A DNA stretch of 64,000 nt from Dipylidium caninum (GCA_017562135.1 QEYB01000795.1:122784-186783); one strand, 5' to 3'. Positions 10,510-21,516 are shown, counted from the stretch's first letter. Notes: generated from the letters alone by a model not told the origin. Numbers and translations are program-made.

Positions 10510-11480
10510 TATTTCGCTCCTCTCACAAAAGCTTTATTTTTCTAATTCGGTGGCTCATGGTGGCATGTGCCTCGGTGAGCGAATCCGAGAACGTTTGCAA
10601 ATGTCACAATTACCGATAGCAGTTTCCTAATAGCAGTAATTTTGGTAAGTTGAACTAAGCAGGAGAGGTGAAAGGAAAATTGGCCCGAATGACGCAGAGA
10701 TTAATAAGAAGACTATGAAGTTCTTATATCACATTTACTCTTCCCTTTCTGTCAACCGGCATCCCCTTGGCCTTCTTCATTTGGGCAAAATATTCTGGCT
10801 GTAAAGCTCTACGTCTTCTCGTGAATTTTCTTTTTGCACAGTGGAAGTTGGATGGGACAGGCTGAGACTGGGCTGGTTACGGGCCACCTCGCCACTTACG
10901 AGGGAAGAAGGCAGTGAAAATAATTCAGACATTAGTGGTAGGGGAGTTGGAGACTTGGATGACATTATTGTGGAGAAAGAGGCAACACATGTGGGGAAGT
11001 CGTCAATTGGGATTAGCATGAGCCACCTACGGTGGTCGAGAGAAGTGGCCTTGTAGGTGGACGAGGAATTTTGTTGTCACTTTCTACGTTACATTCATTC
11101 ACTGATGGCAATGACGTAAGAGTCGATGTGGGTTAGGAGGTGGGTGATGAGAGGATGAGAGAATGGGAGAAGAAGGCAGAGTAAAGAGATGAAGCAATGA
11201 TTAGAGATGAGGTGAGGTGGAATTGACGGTATCCAGGTCACTTGTGCGAGACGAAACGAACATTCTGGTGCAATTTACTACACGTCAGTACAATTTACAA
11301 CCGTAGTCAGCACTCTCGAGCACATTTGCTCTTCACAACGCTTTGGCATTCCTAAAACTGACCAATCTAATTTGTGCTGCTGAATGGGAAATGAGTAACA
11401 TAAAACAGTATGGTATTTTTTGGGGGGCTTTAAATGTCGGGACAAATTTTGTCACCCTCACTCGTATCATACCCAGCATC
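10510..11480. other. No recognisable gene
   Basis: Mixed-sequence DNA with only short frames (up to 87 codons) and no repeat match. The + strand at 10840-11230 is purine-rich, which keeps it open without good evidence of coding. Confidence 0.4.
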
Positions 11481-11483
11481 GCC

Positions 11484-11789
11484 TCACTTTGCGAGGAGGG
11501 ATCGATTATGCGCCTGTTCCTTAGATTCTCGTGCTCCATGAGTTTGTATCGCTGTCAGGCTCATCTTCCAGGAAGTGGGCATAGCAGGCGTCCCAGTGTA
11601 GCGTGAAAGGCTGTCAACGAGCAGCAGATACGCCATACTACAATGGGCACATTTCAGGCACTTTGACCGTTGCAACCCCGTCCGCGTGGATCCACTCGAC
11701 GTCACTCCAACTCGACCTCCACCTCCTCTACCCAGACCTCGTCCACCGCCCCTACCCATTCCAGGTGAAAAATCCTCATTTTTCGACAT
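11484..11789 (-). CDS. Possible exon with Gly/Arg (RGG-like) box
   Basis: Starting at the ATG complementary to 11787-11789, the frame is open for 101 codons. It reads MSKNEDFSPGMGRGGGRGLG, continues as a Gly/Arg-rich run to about residue 27, then a Ser/Thr segment, then CLKCAHC, a close pair of Cys-X-X-Cys spacings near residues 45-51. Gly/Arg boxes are typical of RNA-binding proteins and CxxC pairs of zinc sites, but the G-rich stretch could also be a simple sequence artefact (the + strand is CCACCTCC-like). The frame also extends upstream of this ATG to 11921. No family is assigned. Confidence 0.25.
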   Translation of the reverse strand: MSKNEDFSPGMGRGGGRGLGRGGGGRVGVTSSGSTRTGLQRSKCLKCAHCSMAYLLLVDSLSRYTGTPAMPTSWKMSLTAIQTHGARESKEQAHNRSLLAK

Positions 11790-11924
11790 TTTGAAAGTTG
11801 GCTGCAGTCCTGAAACCGACGCGCCATAACTTTGCAGCCTAAAGATTTTACGCGCATGCAGACGATCAGAGGGTTGCTTCTGGATGAAAAGGGGAAAGGG
11901 AAAGTGATACAGGGTCTTCAATGA

Positions 11925-12985
11925 CTTCTTATCAACCTGTGCTCACTCTAATCGGCCCACATCTTCTTCTTTGGTGGCTGCCAATTATCCTTTCATCTCC
12001 TCGCCTCAGTCCAACTTGGCAGCTGAGGATGCCAATAGAACTGCTTTCTGGGAGCTGCACTGAAACATCTCATTCACTATCAAGTCAGTCGGTAATCTTG
12101 ACACCCGCAAATGCTCTCGGATTTACTCACCGAGGCACGCACCACCGTGAAATAATTTATATCGCCTTTAAGCCACTGAAGTAGGCGAAAAGGGGAAAGA
12201 AGAAAGCTTTGACAGACGGGTGCCAATCGTTGTTTGTTATATTCTTCCTATTCCACATCCAGACACATGTCCACGAGTCATTTGTAGACTTTGCCGTAGC
12301 ACAAAGACATACCAAAGTCGGGGGCCAGGTTAAGGAGGATGAAGGGGTGGAGCGGGAACTCCTGCGCGTAGCTCGATGGATCCTTGTGAGAAGCGGCATC
12401 TTCCCGCTGAAATCATTAATCGCTGCCTCAAATGGTCTTCGTATCTACCGGTGCCTTTTGATCCACCTCGCCTCCTGTTCCATGATGTCCGGCAGCCGTA
12501 TCTGCTTCCTCAGAAGACTAGTGACGATAGATGACAGACGCATTCTGCGACAGTGAAGTTGTAAGGTGTGGGACTTTTCGTCCCGCTTCGCGCACCTTCT
12601 ATGGGGCATTTCAGGCAGCCAACTCAACTTGTTGCCCATTAGTTGCACCGTTCACAATTCCATGCTGGCAGGAATTGTGCAGCCATAAAGCAGATTTTTG
12701 CATTTGATTTATGCCGGAGGCTGCACGCATACTATCTGTTGACCTCGTTGAGTTTGAAGTTCCTCGCTTATTTTCCAAGTCCTTTGGTACTGGGCAGCAG
12801 AGCTCTCAAGAGAAGTCATTTTCACCTTTTAATGTTGGTTCCGAATCGGTGCGTTCTTCTTTTTTCCTCAGTCTCTTCGGGAACACTAACGCGCTTTTCT
12901 TCCAACAATGTTCCTCGCCATAGGTCGCACTTACAATCTGTAACTTTGTCTGTTCACTGCTGTCGTTCACATAGGAGAGATGTCC
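11925..12985. other. No firm gene; weak exon-like site at 12010-12091
   Basis: A pyrimidine-rich acceptor (CTCCTCGCCTCAG) ends at 12009 and a donor-like GTAATC starts at 12092, bounding 82 bases open in one frame (TWQLRMPIELLSGSCTETS). Around 12440-12500 there is weak similarity to repeat B (CCTCCTGTTCCATG). A 149-codon + frame at 12643-13092 has unnatural composition. Confidence 0.3.
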
Positions 12986-12989
12986 CGTT

Positions 12990-13014
12990 GAGACGACTCA
13001 ACGTCAGTCGTCTC
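12990..13014. repeat. Short perfect hairpin
   Basis: Nine-base arms GAGACGACT and AGTCGTCTC separated by 7 bases. Could form a small stem-loop in DNA or RNA; no other evidence of function. Confidence 0.8.
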
Positions 13015-13019
13015 GACAA

Positions 13020-16000
13020 GCATAGAAATGTGTTTATTGAGTGCATTCAAGAGGCAAATAGAGAATGGGTGGATGATGGATGGATCTTGTAGATGAGCAG
13101 TAAAAGTGCGATGTGAGCTGAGTTGGTCCCTCTCCTCCTGGGCATGGGCACCGAGAGCTGAAGGTAGACGTGACTTAGTGCTAACTACGCGGGAGCGTCA
13201 AGTAATGCGAATGAAATTGTGCATCTCATTATGTGTGAACTCTGGTAAAAGCATCCCACGCTTCTTGTGAGCACTTTACTTTGACGGAGACGAAGGTTTG
13301 CGTAGAGGCAATCTTTGGCAGTGCAGCGTGTTTTTGAGAATGAGACACATCACGATGAGTTCTAAGAATAGGCGAGGTTTTAAGCTTAGTGGTTAAGCAG
13401 GCACAGACTTGGTTACTTTTTGTTCAATTTGGGCTTTTAGACGTGAAAATGACCAGGCTAATGTAGGCTTAAAATTCGCCAATCCTGGACGCGGTCCACT
13501 TTGTTCAGAGCCATCTTCACAAGAGCGTTAAGCACTTATACGACGGTGGAAGTTACTTGCAGCAAAATGTGGTTCGGACGCCGCCCCCAGGGTGGTGAAT
13601 TGTACGCACGGGAAGTTGACACTCATATCAGTGTGTGGACGTACTGAAGTAAGGAAGGAGGTGACAACCGCTAAACGGAGTCCACTTGGGTGGAGGCGAT
13701 GACTGTGAGTCAAATCATTGTTCAACATCAGGCAAGGGGATGGCTGAAGAGGCATAGTGAGACAGGCGAAAAATGGTAGGTACAATTGTGTGAGTGGGAG
13801 GGAACCCCTCCAAAATCGACGCAAAATACGTTTTATTTTGCATAGAGTGAAGAGGCAGGACTCGATGAACTTGTAATTGAATGGAAAGTGGTCTCGAGTC
13901 GATGGAAGGAAGGCGATCTGATTTCTAACTCCAGTCAAGTCAAGCAAGCTGAATTGACAGGGACCAAATGAAGAGCCGACCTGACCCGAAGTACGCGGCT
14001 ACACGCGGTGCTGTTAGTGTGTGCCACATGCCCACGAAATCTCCACTCTACGTGGCTGACAATTGAAAATACCTTTAATCACTAAATAAGGCAAGTAACC
14101 GTGTGATTGGCGAATGGGTGCTGCCGCGATGAGGTTTGCAGCGGTGAGAAGACGGCGATCGCCTTCCTCTGTCTCTTTGCTTTCAAAATCTTGCTGCACC
14201 CGCATCTTGCCCCTCAAGCTCAATGCATGGTACATGGTGTGGGCCACACTCACTGTGACGGATCACCTACTCCCATGAAAGAAGCTTGGCTGAGGTGGAG
14301 GTGGAGGTGGCAAAAGCCACTCTCCACATCATCAACACCATGATCTCGGTCAAGTGACTTGGTGTTTTAAGTGGATCGAGCTCTGTTTCACGCCGTGTCG
14401 AGGCTCTTGTCACGGAGTAAGGAGGAGTCAGGCAAGTATGACTAAATGAGAAATCGAAGAAAAAACGAGCCTCCTACACGTATGCTTCTGTGGCTTGCCT
14501 AGCAAAGACATGCGGTAAAGTTTCGAGCGACGTAGAGGTAAACGGAGTGGGAGAGGGTGAAATTAAGAGAGCGAAGGTAAACAACTGAGCAGCAATTTGC
14601 GATGTCAACAGAGACAAGTAGCCCGGACAGAAAGCCATGTCATCTACTCACCATCACAGGAAACGATGTCTCGTGTTTGAAATGAGATATTTAACATACT
14701 CCACTTATTCCGCCAACAGAAGCATGTCATCACGTACGAAGCACATATCAATCTTATTCCCATGCGAAATATGGACCGAAATGAAGTGGAATTTTTGGGA
14801 AAAAGTTTGTTCCGAGCACCGACTGCACAACAGATTTGCATTCATGCCTTTTCAAACCTTCAAGAAAAAAATGACTTCAGGCGCAAGTGAGGGCTAAACT
14901 AGGTGCATTTTCACCTGCCGGCAGGCAGGCCTCTGGACATCACGAGGTATTCGGCCCTTCTCGCCGTCCTTGCTTGCATGACGACATTAGAGACAATTAT
15001 GAGGCTGCCCAAGGGAGAGCCTGTGAAGGAAAATGTGAATGCTCGCAAATGTTGCGGGTGATGCTATGCACTTCTGTCCAGTCACTTGTGAGCTTGACCC
15101 AAAACAAGCAAGCTTTCACTCATGCCGATGCGTGCAAGTCACCCGGTCGTCCCTTCTACGTAGTGTCACTGAGACCGCTGCTTGAGGACTTATGAGGATG
15201 AGGATGATGGTCGGCATTGCGGAGGAGCTCTTCCCCTCCGTGTATGGGTGACAACGCCGACCTGATTGTGCATGCAAAATGATAAGTGCGAGAGTGGCCC
15301 CAAGCATGAAAACATTTACGTGGCCGACCTCTTCGCATCGTGTTTCTGACGCGTTACATGAACTCTGAACAGGTCCTGTGACTTTCACTGCATTGTAATC
15401 AGCGTTGGTGATTAATACAGAGTGAGTTGCAGTTAATCCAGTGCAATAGAGATGACAATCGACACCATATACATGAGGACATGCCAGAACATTTAGGTTC
15501 GAAAGCTGACAATGGACTTGTAGACGCCTTCACCATATCGCCACGCACTCATTTAGGCGGTATGGAGTTAATGAAGAGGAGGTGAAGTTGAGTCTTCGGG
15601 ACGTCGAGGCACAGGAGAGGGCGCTTAGCGAAGCATCTTATCCACCCACCTCCTCATTGGCGCCCCCCCCCGTGGCCTCATGCTCGTGGGAGGATGTCTG
15701 CAGGAACAGACAAATGTTGTAGCCTCATGAGTGGCAAATGGCGACAACAGCTGCCATTTGGAAACACAATTTTGCCTCATAGAGTTAAGAGAGTGGGCGT
15801 GTTATTTATGTATCACCGATTTGCGAGAGTTATTGAGTGTCACGAGGTGGAGCTGGGGAGAGACGCAGCTTTCTTAGAATTATAACAATTTTGGGCTACA
15901 TCTCGTCTAATATCAGTGTCGCCTAACAGAAGCAATATCGTACAACATTCAAAGAAGGGCAACCGCTCACTGCGATTGTACTTCCGTGACACCTATTTTA

Positions 16001-17060
16001 TTAGCTTTGGAAGAAGAAAAAAGCACGTCATACTAGTACAAACAGTGGAGCTAAAATTCACTTGATGAGATGAAGTAGCTAAGAAGCTGGTCGAAATTAC
16101 ATCACTGCTCGGTTGTGCTCCACATTCCCAGTGAGATGTCAAGGTGTGGCTGAACTCACCTGCGCTCTGATGCAAGTTGCCTCCTAACTAAATTAGGCAT
16201 CACTCTCAGTCCCCCGCATAACCACCAAGGAGAGAGGCAGGAGGAGGGCACCAATTTCTCCTAAGTATTCTCGAGGTTTCAATTCGGTTTGTGACGTCAA
16301 AACGGAATTAGTGAGCATCAGGTACCCCGCCAAGCAGAAGGCCTACACCGGCGCCTGGTGTGAGGGTGAAGGAAGAACCTTTGTGGGATAGCCACTGATC
16401 ACCACCAGGAGCCCTAATTGTGTCCGATGAACTGTCCAGAGTGGAGAATAACGCATCGCTTTGAATGTAAATGTGGCTGAGGCCTCTCATTCTCCGAAGC
16501 GAAGCGCACGGAAAATGAAAAATACTACAGACGCGTTATTTTCTGCCATGAATTTATTCTAAAGCAAAAAAAGGACAAACATCACAATCCTGGGAGTCGA
16601 AGAAGTCCTGCTCCACGGTGCCTCTTGCTGCGGGTGGCATGTAGCGCATGAGGCCGATGAGCATTACGCTCGGCCGTGTAAAATGCCGCTAACAAGGTTA
16701 TCCAGACGCCTGGCTCTGCTCTTTAGACTTTAATTCTAACGAACCACCTTGTTGCATTGCTTTATCGCCCTCACGGAGCTGGGCTTGTAATTTCCTTGTA
16801 TGTTTGGTTTTCCGTTGCGGCTGCCTCCATGTCCAATTGCAAAAGCGTTCCTTCCAACATCAGTGCCACACTGCTCAACTGCCTTGACTCCCCGACTCGC
16901 CGCCTCCTCGGCTCCTCGGCTCCTCGACTTCAGCTGAATCGTCCACCTTTGTGTCTCACCAGGTGATACCACCTACTCGCGCCGTCTACTTCTTTCTCCA
17001 GAAGCAGCAGAAGAGATGCGTGAATCTCCTTCTCCGCTGCAAAATAAGAGAAGTCATTTG
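13020..17060. other. Four kilobases without a supported feature
   Basis: No self-match to other parts of the window and no open segment with both good splice sites. The longest frame (13528-13947, - strand, 139 codons) has no motif. A run of about ten C occurs near 15662-15671. Probably intronic or intergenic. Confidence 0.45.
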
Positions 17061-17075
17061 GCTTAAGGGCCTCAC

Positions 17076-17167
17076 CATTTGATAACAACTTCCACCACAC
17101 TTGAAGACAATGTACACTGGTCGCTTACAGACTTCCGTGTTGATGGCTCGTGGGCGGAGTCTCCTCA
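17076..17167 (-). CDS. Exon-like unit 0 of the tandem array
   Basis: Acceptor CTCTACAG and donor GTGAGG on the - strand bound 92 bases. One frame reads DSAHEPSTRKSVSDQC and then a Val/Ser-rich end; another reads PRAINTEVCKRPVYIVFKCG. The GGAGAC core after the acceptor matches units 1 and 2. Divergence is high and the phase cannot be settled, so this may be a decayed copy. Confidence 0.25.
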
Positions 17168-17307
17168 CTGTAGAGCTTCCGGTTGGCACCTATGCAGAGG
17201 AGACACATTCTCTTCAGTCGAAGATCACTCGTGCAACCCACTGCGCCACACTACTACCGGCCGCAGGAGGACTTTTTTCATCGTAAGACGAGTAAGTGAA
17301 CACTCAC

Positions 17308-17431
17308 GGATTCGTTTGAGCGCTTTCTCCAGGGGCTCACAGTCGTCATCTTCGGACACATCTTCGAGTAGAAAGTTCCACCAACCATTGGCAATCCGCC
17401 TGTGGCTGGCTTTGTCGACGGCGTCTCCTCC
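17308..17431 (-). CDS. Exon-like unit 1 of the tandem array
   Basis: Acceptor CACGTGGCAG, donor GTGAGTGTTC. The first frame is open for 41 codons plus one base: GGDAVDKASHRRIANGWWNF, then LLEDVSEDDDCEPLEKALKR. A second frame is also open. Compared with unit 2 it shares a Trp followed by a Leu/Ile-rich turn, an acidic patch and a Leu-rich helix before the splice site. The function is unknown. Confidence 0.35.
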
Positions 17432-17566
17432 CTGCCACGTGTTCCGTTGGCAACTGTGTGGAGTGGACAGAAACAGTCTCTTGAGTCAAAGATAGCTCCT
17501 GAACCATTGCACCTCAGGCCTCAGGAGGACTACGGTGATCGCAAGATGAAGTGAGCGAACACTCAC

Positions 17567-17688
17567 GGGTGCCTTCGAGCGTTTCTTCGGCCGACTCGGA
17601 GACATCTTCCCCAGACTCCTCCTCCCGTATTAATGCGTGCCAGTCACACACGGAGGCCTCTGCAAGCGGCTTCGCCAACGTCTCCCCG
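17567..17688 (-). CDS. Exon-like unit 2 of the tandem array
   Basis: Acceptor TACGTTGCAG, donor GTGAGTGTTC. The open frame reads GETLAKPLAEASVCDWHALI, then REEESGEDVSESAEETLE. A second acceptor (CCGCTTGCAG) inside it gives a shorter exon, 17567-17659, of 93 bases that starts with two bases and ends with one. That version is symmetric, in phase with unit 3, and could be skipped or included without changing the frame. Confidence 0.38.
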
Positions 17689-17819
17689 CTGCAACGTATT
17701 CGATTGCCAACTAGGCAGAGAAGACACATTCTCGTCACTCGACGATCACTGATAAACCATCGGCCAACACTCCTCGAAAAGACTACGTTGACCATGAGAC
17801 GATGTAAGCGACCACTCAC

Positions 17820-18026
17820 GGATGCGTTGGAGGGCTTCTTCAGCCGACTCAGAGTCATCCTCCCCAGACTCAGACTCCTCTTCTTTTGCCCTTCTCTCCA
17901 ACTCCAATTCGACGTCTCTCTCCCTCTCACCCTCTCCTTCTCCCTCTTCTTCCACTTCCACTTCCTCTCCTTCTCCTTCTGCTTCTCTCTCCCTCGATCT
18001 CATGCTTACACTTTCGTATTCTGCCT
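17820..18026 (-). CDS. Exon-like unit 3, Glu-rich, with strong splice sites
   Basis: Acceptor GATGTATTTTTCAG and donor GTGAGTGGTC on the - strand bound 207 bases (69 codons, phase 1 at both ends) with no stop in the matching frame. The peptide starts AEYESVSMRSREREAEGEGE, passes through a Glu/Gly/Val run, and ends EEESESGEDDSESAEEALQR, closely matching unit 2 (EEESGEDVSESAEETLEG). The Glu-rich run grades into the large polypurine tract to its right, so expansion of a simple repeat inside an exon is likely. It is probably an intracellular acidic protein, family unknown. The related copy near 54080-54330 keeps an acidic stretch (DSEEEDYEYRRKKHF). Confidence 0.42.
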
Positions 18027-18870
18027 CTGAAAAATACATCTCTCATGCTTATTGCTTCTTCAGCTTCTTCCTCTCGCCCTCTCACAATCGTCTTCCTCCA
18101 TTTCCTCCGTCCGCGGTCCTCGCCCTCGCATTCGCCTCTCGCCCTCGTCTCCGCAACCGCATCCACATCTGCATCCGCAATCGCTTCCATTTGCGCTTCC
18201 GCATCCATTTCTGCTTCCACTTCCGCCTCCGCCCTAGTCGTCGTCCCGTTCCCTGTCGACGCATCCGCTTCCATTCTCTGCTCCGTCTCCATCTCCGCCT
18301 CCGCCTCCACCTCTGCGTCCGCCTCCGCCTCCACCTCCGCGTCCGCCTCCGCCTCCACCTCTGCGTCCGCCTCCGCCTCCACCTCCGCCTCCATCTCTGC
18401 GTCCGTCTCCGTCTCCGCCTCCGCCCGCCCGTTTTCATCTGTCTCCACCTCCACCTCCACTTCCACCTCCACTTCCACCTCTATTCCCGCTTCTTTTTCC
18501 ACCTTCTCTCTCCAACCTCCCTCCACTTCCATCTCCAAGTCTGTCACCTTCTCCGTCTCCGTCTCTGTCTCTGTCTCCGTTTCCACCACTACTTCCACCG
18601 CCTCTTGCGCTTCCACCCTCCACTCGTCACTGTCTGTCTCCGCTCCTGCAAAAGCCCAAGCCCTAGCCAAAGCCATTGACTCTGACTCTGACTCTGGCTC
18701 TGGCTCTGACTCTGACTCGGGCTCACCTTTCGTCCCAATCTCCTGGGCCATCACGCTCTCATTTCCAAATTGTGCTGACGCTTCCTCTTCTGGCTCCTCC
18801 TCCACCTCCACCTCCACCTCCACTTCCACCTCCACTTTTCCTTCCACTTCAACTCCTCTCCTCACTTCTT
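17880..18870. repeat. 1-kb polypyrimidine/polypurine tract
   Basis: The + strand is overwhelmingly C and T for nearly 1 kb, made of CTCC, CCTCCG, TCTCCGTC and CCACCT units. This removes stop codons and keeps long frames open on both strands: Ser/Thr/Ala-rich on + (386 codons) and Glu/Ala/Val-rich on - (533 codons). The tract is missing from the related H copy at 54 kb, so it has probably expanded since the copies separated. Such tracts can form triplex structures. Confidence 0.85.
18303..18398. repeat. 24-bp minisatellite, four units
   Basis: Four tandem units of 24 bases starting GCCTCCACCTCYGCGTCCGC (fourth unit diverged), inside the polypyrimidine tract. On the - strand each unit encodes eight residues (EAEADAEV). 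Confidence 0.9.
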
Positions 18871-19215
18871 CATCCTCCTCATTCACTTCGAGGATAGTGG
18901 GTAAGGCGTCAAAGGTGGCAGTGAATAGGGCATGGCGCCCTTGGAGGCAAGGTGAATGGCACAAGCGGCCTAGAGGAATTGTGGAGGATGGCGAGGTTAG
19001 CACCTGTTGGCAGACTGCAAAAAGAGTTAGTGGAGAGAAAGACTGACCCACTTTTCCCCTCGTCACGAAGGCAGGGTTTGCACTCCGACGCTGTAGCCTC
19101 AGGCCCGATGGCACGCCATATTCAACGGACGTTGACCACGGCGTTGGAGATAAACTCGTTGGCCAGAGCGACTGATTCTTCACTGCAATTGCCAATGAGA
19201 CGGGAGAATGACATA
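18870..19215 (-). repeat. Right part of repeat H, copy 1
   Basis: This matches 54860-55095 in the same orientation, including translated similarity RHIQRTLTTALEINSL versus RHIQGMLTTALEMNPS on the + strand frame. Together with the exon-like array it defines block H1 (17060-19215), related to H2 (53850-55100). Confidence 0.6.
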
Positions 19216-19420
19216 AGGCCGAACAAGCAAACGACCGGCAATCGGGCAACTTACCGAGAAGAGTGCCACCCTCCCCCTGCCGTCCACTCGCGCAGTCTAA
19301 CCTTCGGAGGCTGCGGTCGACTCCGAAGTGCCGAGAATGTCGCCACATCCGCCCGATGACCAATGTGACGAAGCGACTTCCACCGCCCTTCATTCGGTTC
19401 GCAATAAAAGCAAGCAGGCA

Positions 19421-19440
19421 AGCACAGCACAGCACAGCAC
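19421..19440. repeat. (AGCAC)4 simple repeat
   Basis: Four exact pentamers directly after AAGCAGGCA. Confidence 0.95.
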
Positions 19441-20149
19441 AACAAGCAAGGCTCAAGTTCGCAAAGTCACTTTGTGTGCGAGGAAAGGCGTCAACAAATT
19501 CAAATGCAATCGATACCGCCGCTTGCAATCGATAATGGCCGCGTCAGTGACTTCAGCAGGCCATGGTTGGCAGCACTTCGTGAGTGGACGCGTTCAGACA
19601 GTTGTGAGGGTTAAATTAAAGCGTCAGGTGCCCGAGTGTGTGGTGGCTGCTTTCGGCAGCGGCGTTGGCCATACTCTCGTGGGGCGGTAATGGGCACGAC
19701 AGTCTTTGGCACTTCTGGCTGAACTCAAACCTATGCGATGAGGCCGCCACTTGGCAAGCTCACTAGTCTGACCACTCATCCCAACTGCCGACTCGTTCGT
19801 TGAAACACCCTCACCGTGGTCTTTCGCCTTCGCTTCGCTTCTGCTTCTGCATCTGCATCTGCCAATATCTTCACGCAGTCTAATCCCACCTTCTTCCACC
19901 AATTTGGTTGCCCTTGCTCTTGCTCTCGTCACACATTCGGCTACAACTGTGATAACTCCATAAATCAACTGAGCCAACCCACTTCTCTCGCCACTCACCA
20001 TTAGCCCATTCTCTCTCCTGCAATACCTTTGCAAAGGGCACAAATCTCTTCTGATTCAGTCAGAGTCCGCCTGTCAACCTTATTATTCGCCCTCGATATC
20101 AAACAGGTGAGAGTGAATAGACACTTTCCTCGCCCTCTAGTTGCCCTCA

Positions 20150-20345
20150 TTCCTTCATTCTTCCCTTCCCTTTCCTTCCTTCCCTCCCTTCCACCCTTCC
20201 TCACTCTTCCCTTCCATTCCCTTACCTTCCCTCCTTTCCCTATGTCTATTCTCTTATTTGACCCACAAATCCCTCTCCTCTGCATTATTTGTGCCCTCCT
20301 CCTTCTCCTTCTCCTTTTTTCTTCTTCTTCTTTCTCCTATCAATG
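20150..20345. repeat. Polypyrimidine tract, CCTTCC-rich
   Basis: Nearly 200 bases of C/T on the + strand built from TTCCCTTCC-like units, ending in CTCCTTCTCC and TTCTTCTTC runs. It keeps two + frames open with Phe/Leu/Pro/Ser content; I do not call a gene. Confidence 0.85.
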
Positions 20346-20724
20346 CTTCTGGTTATCCTCAGACTCCTCCTTTGCGCCATCATCTTGTAACAAGTCGACT
20401 ATGACATTGTCACTCCACATGGCGAGCACTTTCCTCCCACATGAGACTAAGGCGAGGCCGCGTTTGCCCTAACCACTGATTTGCGCTTCTCCTCACTCTT
20501 CTTCGCACCTGTGGTGCGGACAAGTGCAATCTGTCCTCGTGTCCACAATACTATGGTCAAGTGGAGAATACATACAACGCAGAGCATTTCTCCTTCTCTC
20601 CAATAAGCCTCACAGACACGCCACTCGCCGTGTATGCATCTCGTCACCTCGCCACGCATTCCCTGTCATATGGGCAGACAAAGATGAAAATCACCTCCAC
20701 GTCAGTCAAGGCTTCTTCCCGTTG

Positions 20725-20744
20725 GCCTGCCTGCCTGCCTGCCT
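20725..20744. repeat. (GCCT)5 simple repeat
   Basis: Five exact tetramers. Confidence 0.95.
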
Positions 20745-21313
20745 GTCAAGCGGGAGGAAAGGATTCTGATATTTCTTGTGCTGATGCAGCGTTTGCAGTC
20801 AGGTTCCCAACGATTAACAATATCAATCAGCTGTATTTTAATCTGGGTGCATGTGCGGTTGATTCGCATACTCCAATTGCTGACTTTCCCATATCTGTCA
20901 AGTGTTATTATTATTTTACGGCCCCATAGTACTCTAATATAGTAAGTAGTACATATATGCTTTATTTACTGTTTCGGGAGTCACATGGTCTGGGAGTTAG
21001 TTTATTGTCTGAACTTTCGTGCATGTTGTTCTACTTTTGTCATTCTCCTCCGTAAGGCTGCTTGGATCATAAGCTTGGAAGTGGTATATCTCTCAATTGG
21101 TTTGTCTGATGTGATCCAAATTCCTTTGCAGTTTAAGCCTTTGTGCCCGCCTTTGATTGGTACCTGGTGAGCATATCTATCACAGATTTTTTCACCTTTC
21201 GTCGTGCGCTATTCACCCGTAGTAGTTGAGCGAGCGACTTGTAGGTTGATTTGAAGATTTAGTTGTTTGTAAGCCTCAACGAAATATCCCCTTCATAGGC
21301 GTAACTCTATATC

Positions 21314-21345
21314 GCCGTCTCCGTCTCCGTCTCCGCCTCCGTCTG
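21314..21345. repeat. CTCCGT hexamer repeat
   Basis: About five hexamers (GTCTCC with one GCCTCC variant), the same unit that dominates the tract at 18 kb. Confidence 0.85.
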
Positions 21346-21516
21346 CGTGTCTGTCTTCTCATGGAACGCCTTGTCGAACATTTTGTTCTTTGTCATCACA
21401 CATAATCAAGGAGGACCTCACATTGGTGGCTTGCAGCGCCGAGGTTGACAACGGTTTGATGTTGATGGAAGAAGACAAACTTGGCCAACTGTTCGTTCTC
21501 CGACCTATCTGGACCC

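Larger units (their letters stand above)
17060..18030 (-). repeat. Tandem array of four ~260-bp exon-like units
   Basis: On the - strand the same order of acceptor, short exon-like segment and donor occurs four times, with donors at 17075, 17307, 17566 and 17819 (GTGAGG once, GTGAGT three times). The exon starts of the three left units share a GGAGAC core right after CAG, and the three right units share an acidic Glu/Ser/Asp segment before the donor. The intervening intron-like parts also align (for example GTTGGCAC / GTTGGCAAC / GATTGCCAAC on the + strand and AGAGGAGACACATTCTC versus AGAGAAGACACATTCTC). A related single unit lies at 54060-54330. This is most simply a local exon duplication. 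Confidence 0.6.
17927..19528 (-). other. Longest ORF in the window (533 codons), mainly low complexity
   Basis: The central 300 residues are Glu/Ala/Val/Asp repeats (EAEADAEV units) produced by the polypurine tract. The N-terminal third (about residues 1-210) is ordinary sequence without motifs. The + strand is also open for 386 codons over part of the same DNA, as expected for stop-free simple sequence. A real Glu-rich exon could be embedded, especially next to unit 3, but the full ORF is probably not one protein. Confidence 0.2.

Noticed and set aside
12643..13092. 149-codon + strand ORF
   Set aside because: Composition dominated by Leu, Ser, Arg and His and no motif; contains the hairpin at 12990.
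13528..13947. 139-codon - strand ORF
   Set aside because: No motif, no splice sites, Leu/Pro/Ser-rich; compatible with chance in 64 kb.
17886..19046. 386-codon Ser/Thr/Ala-rich + ORF
   Set aside because: Created by stop-free polypyrimidine simple sequence; the opposite strand carries the exon-like units.
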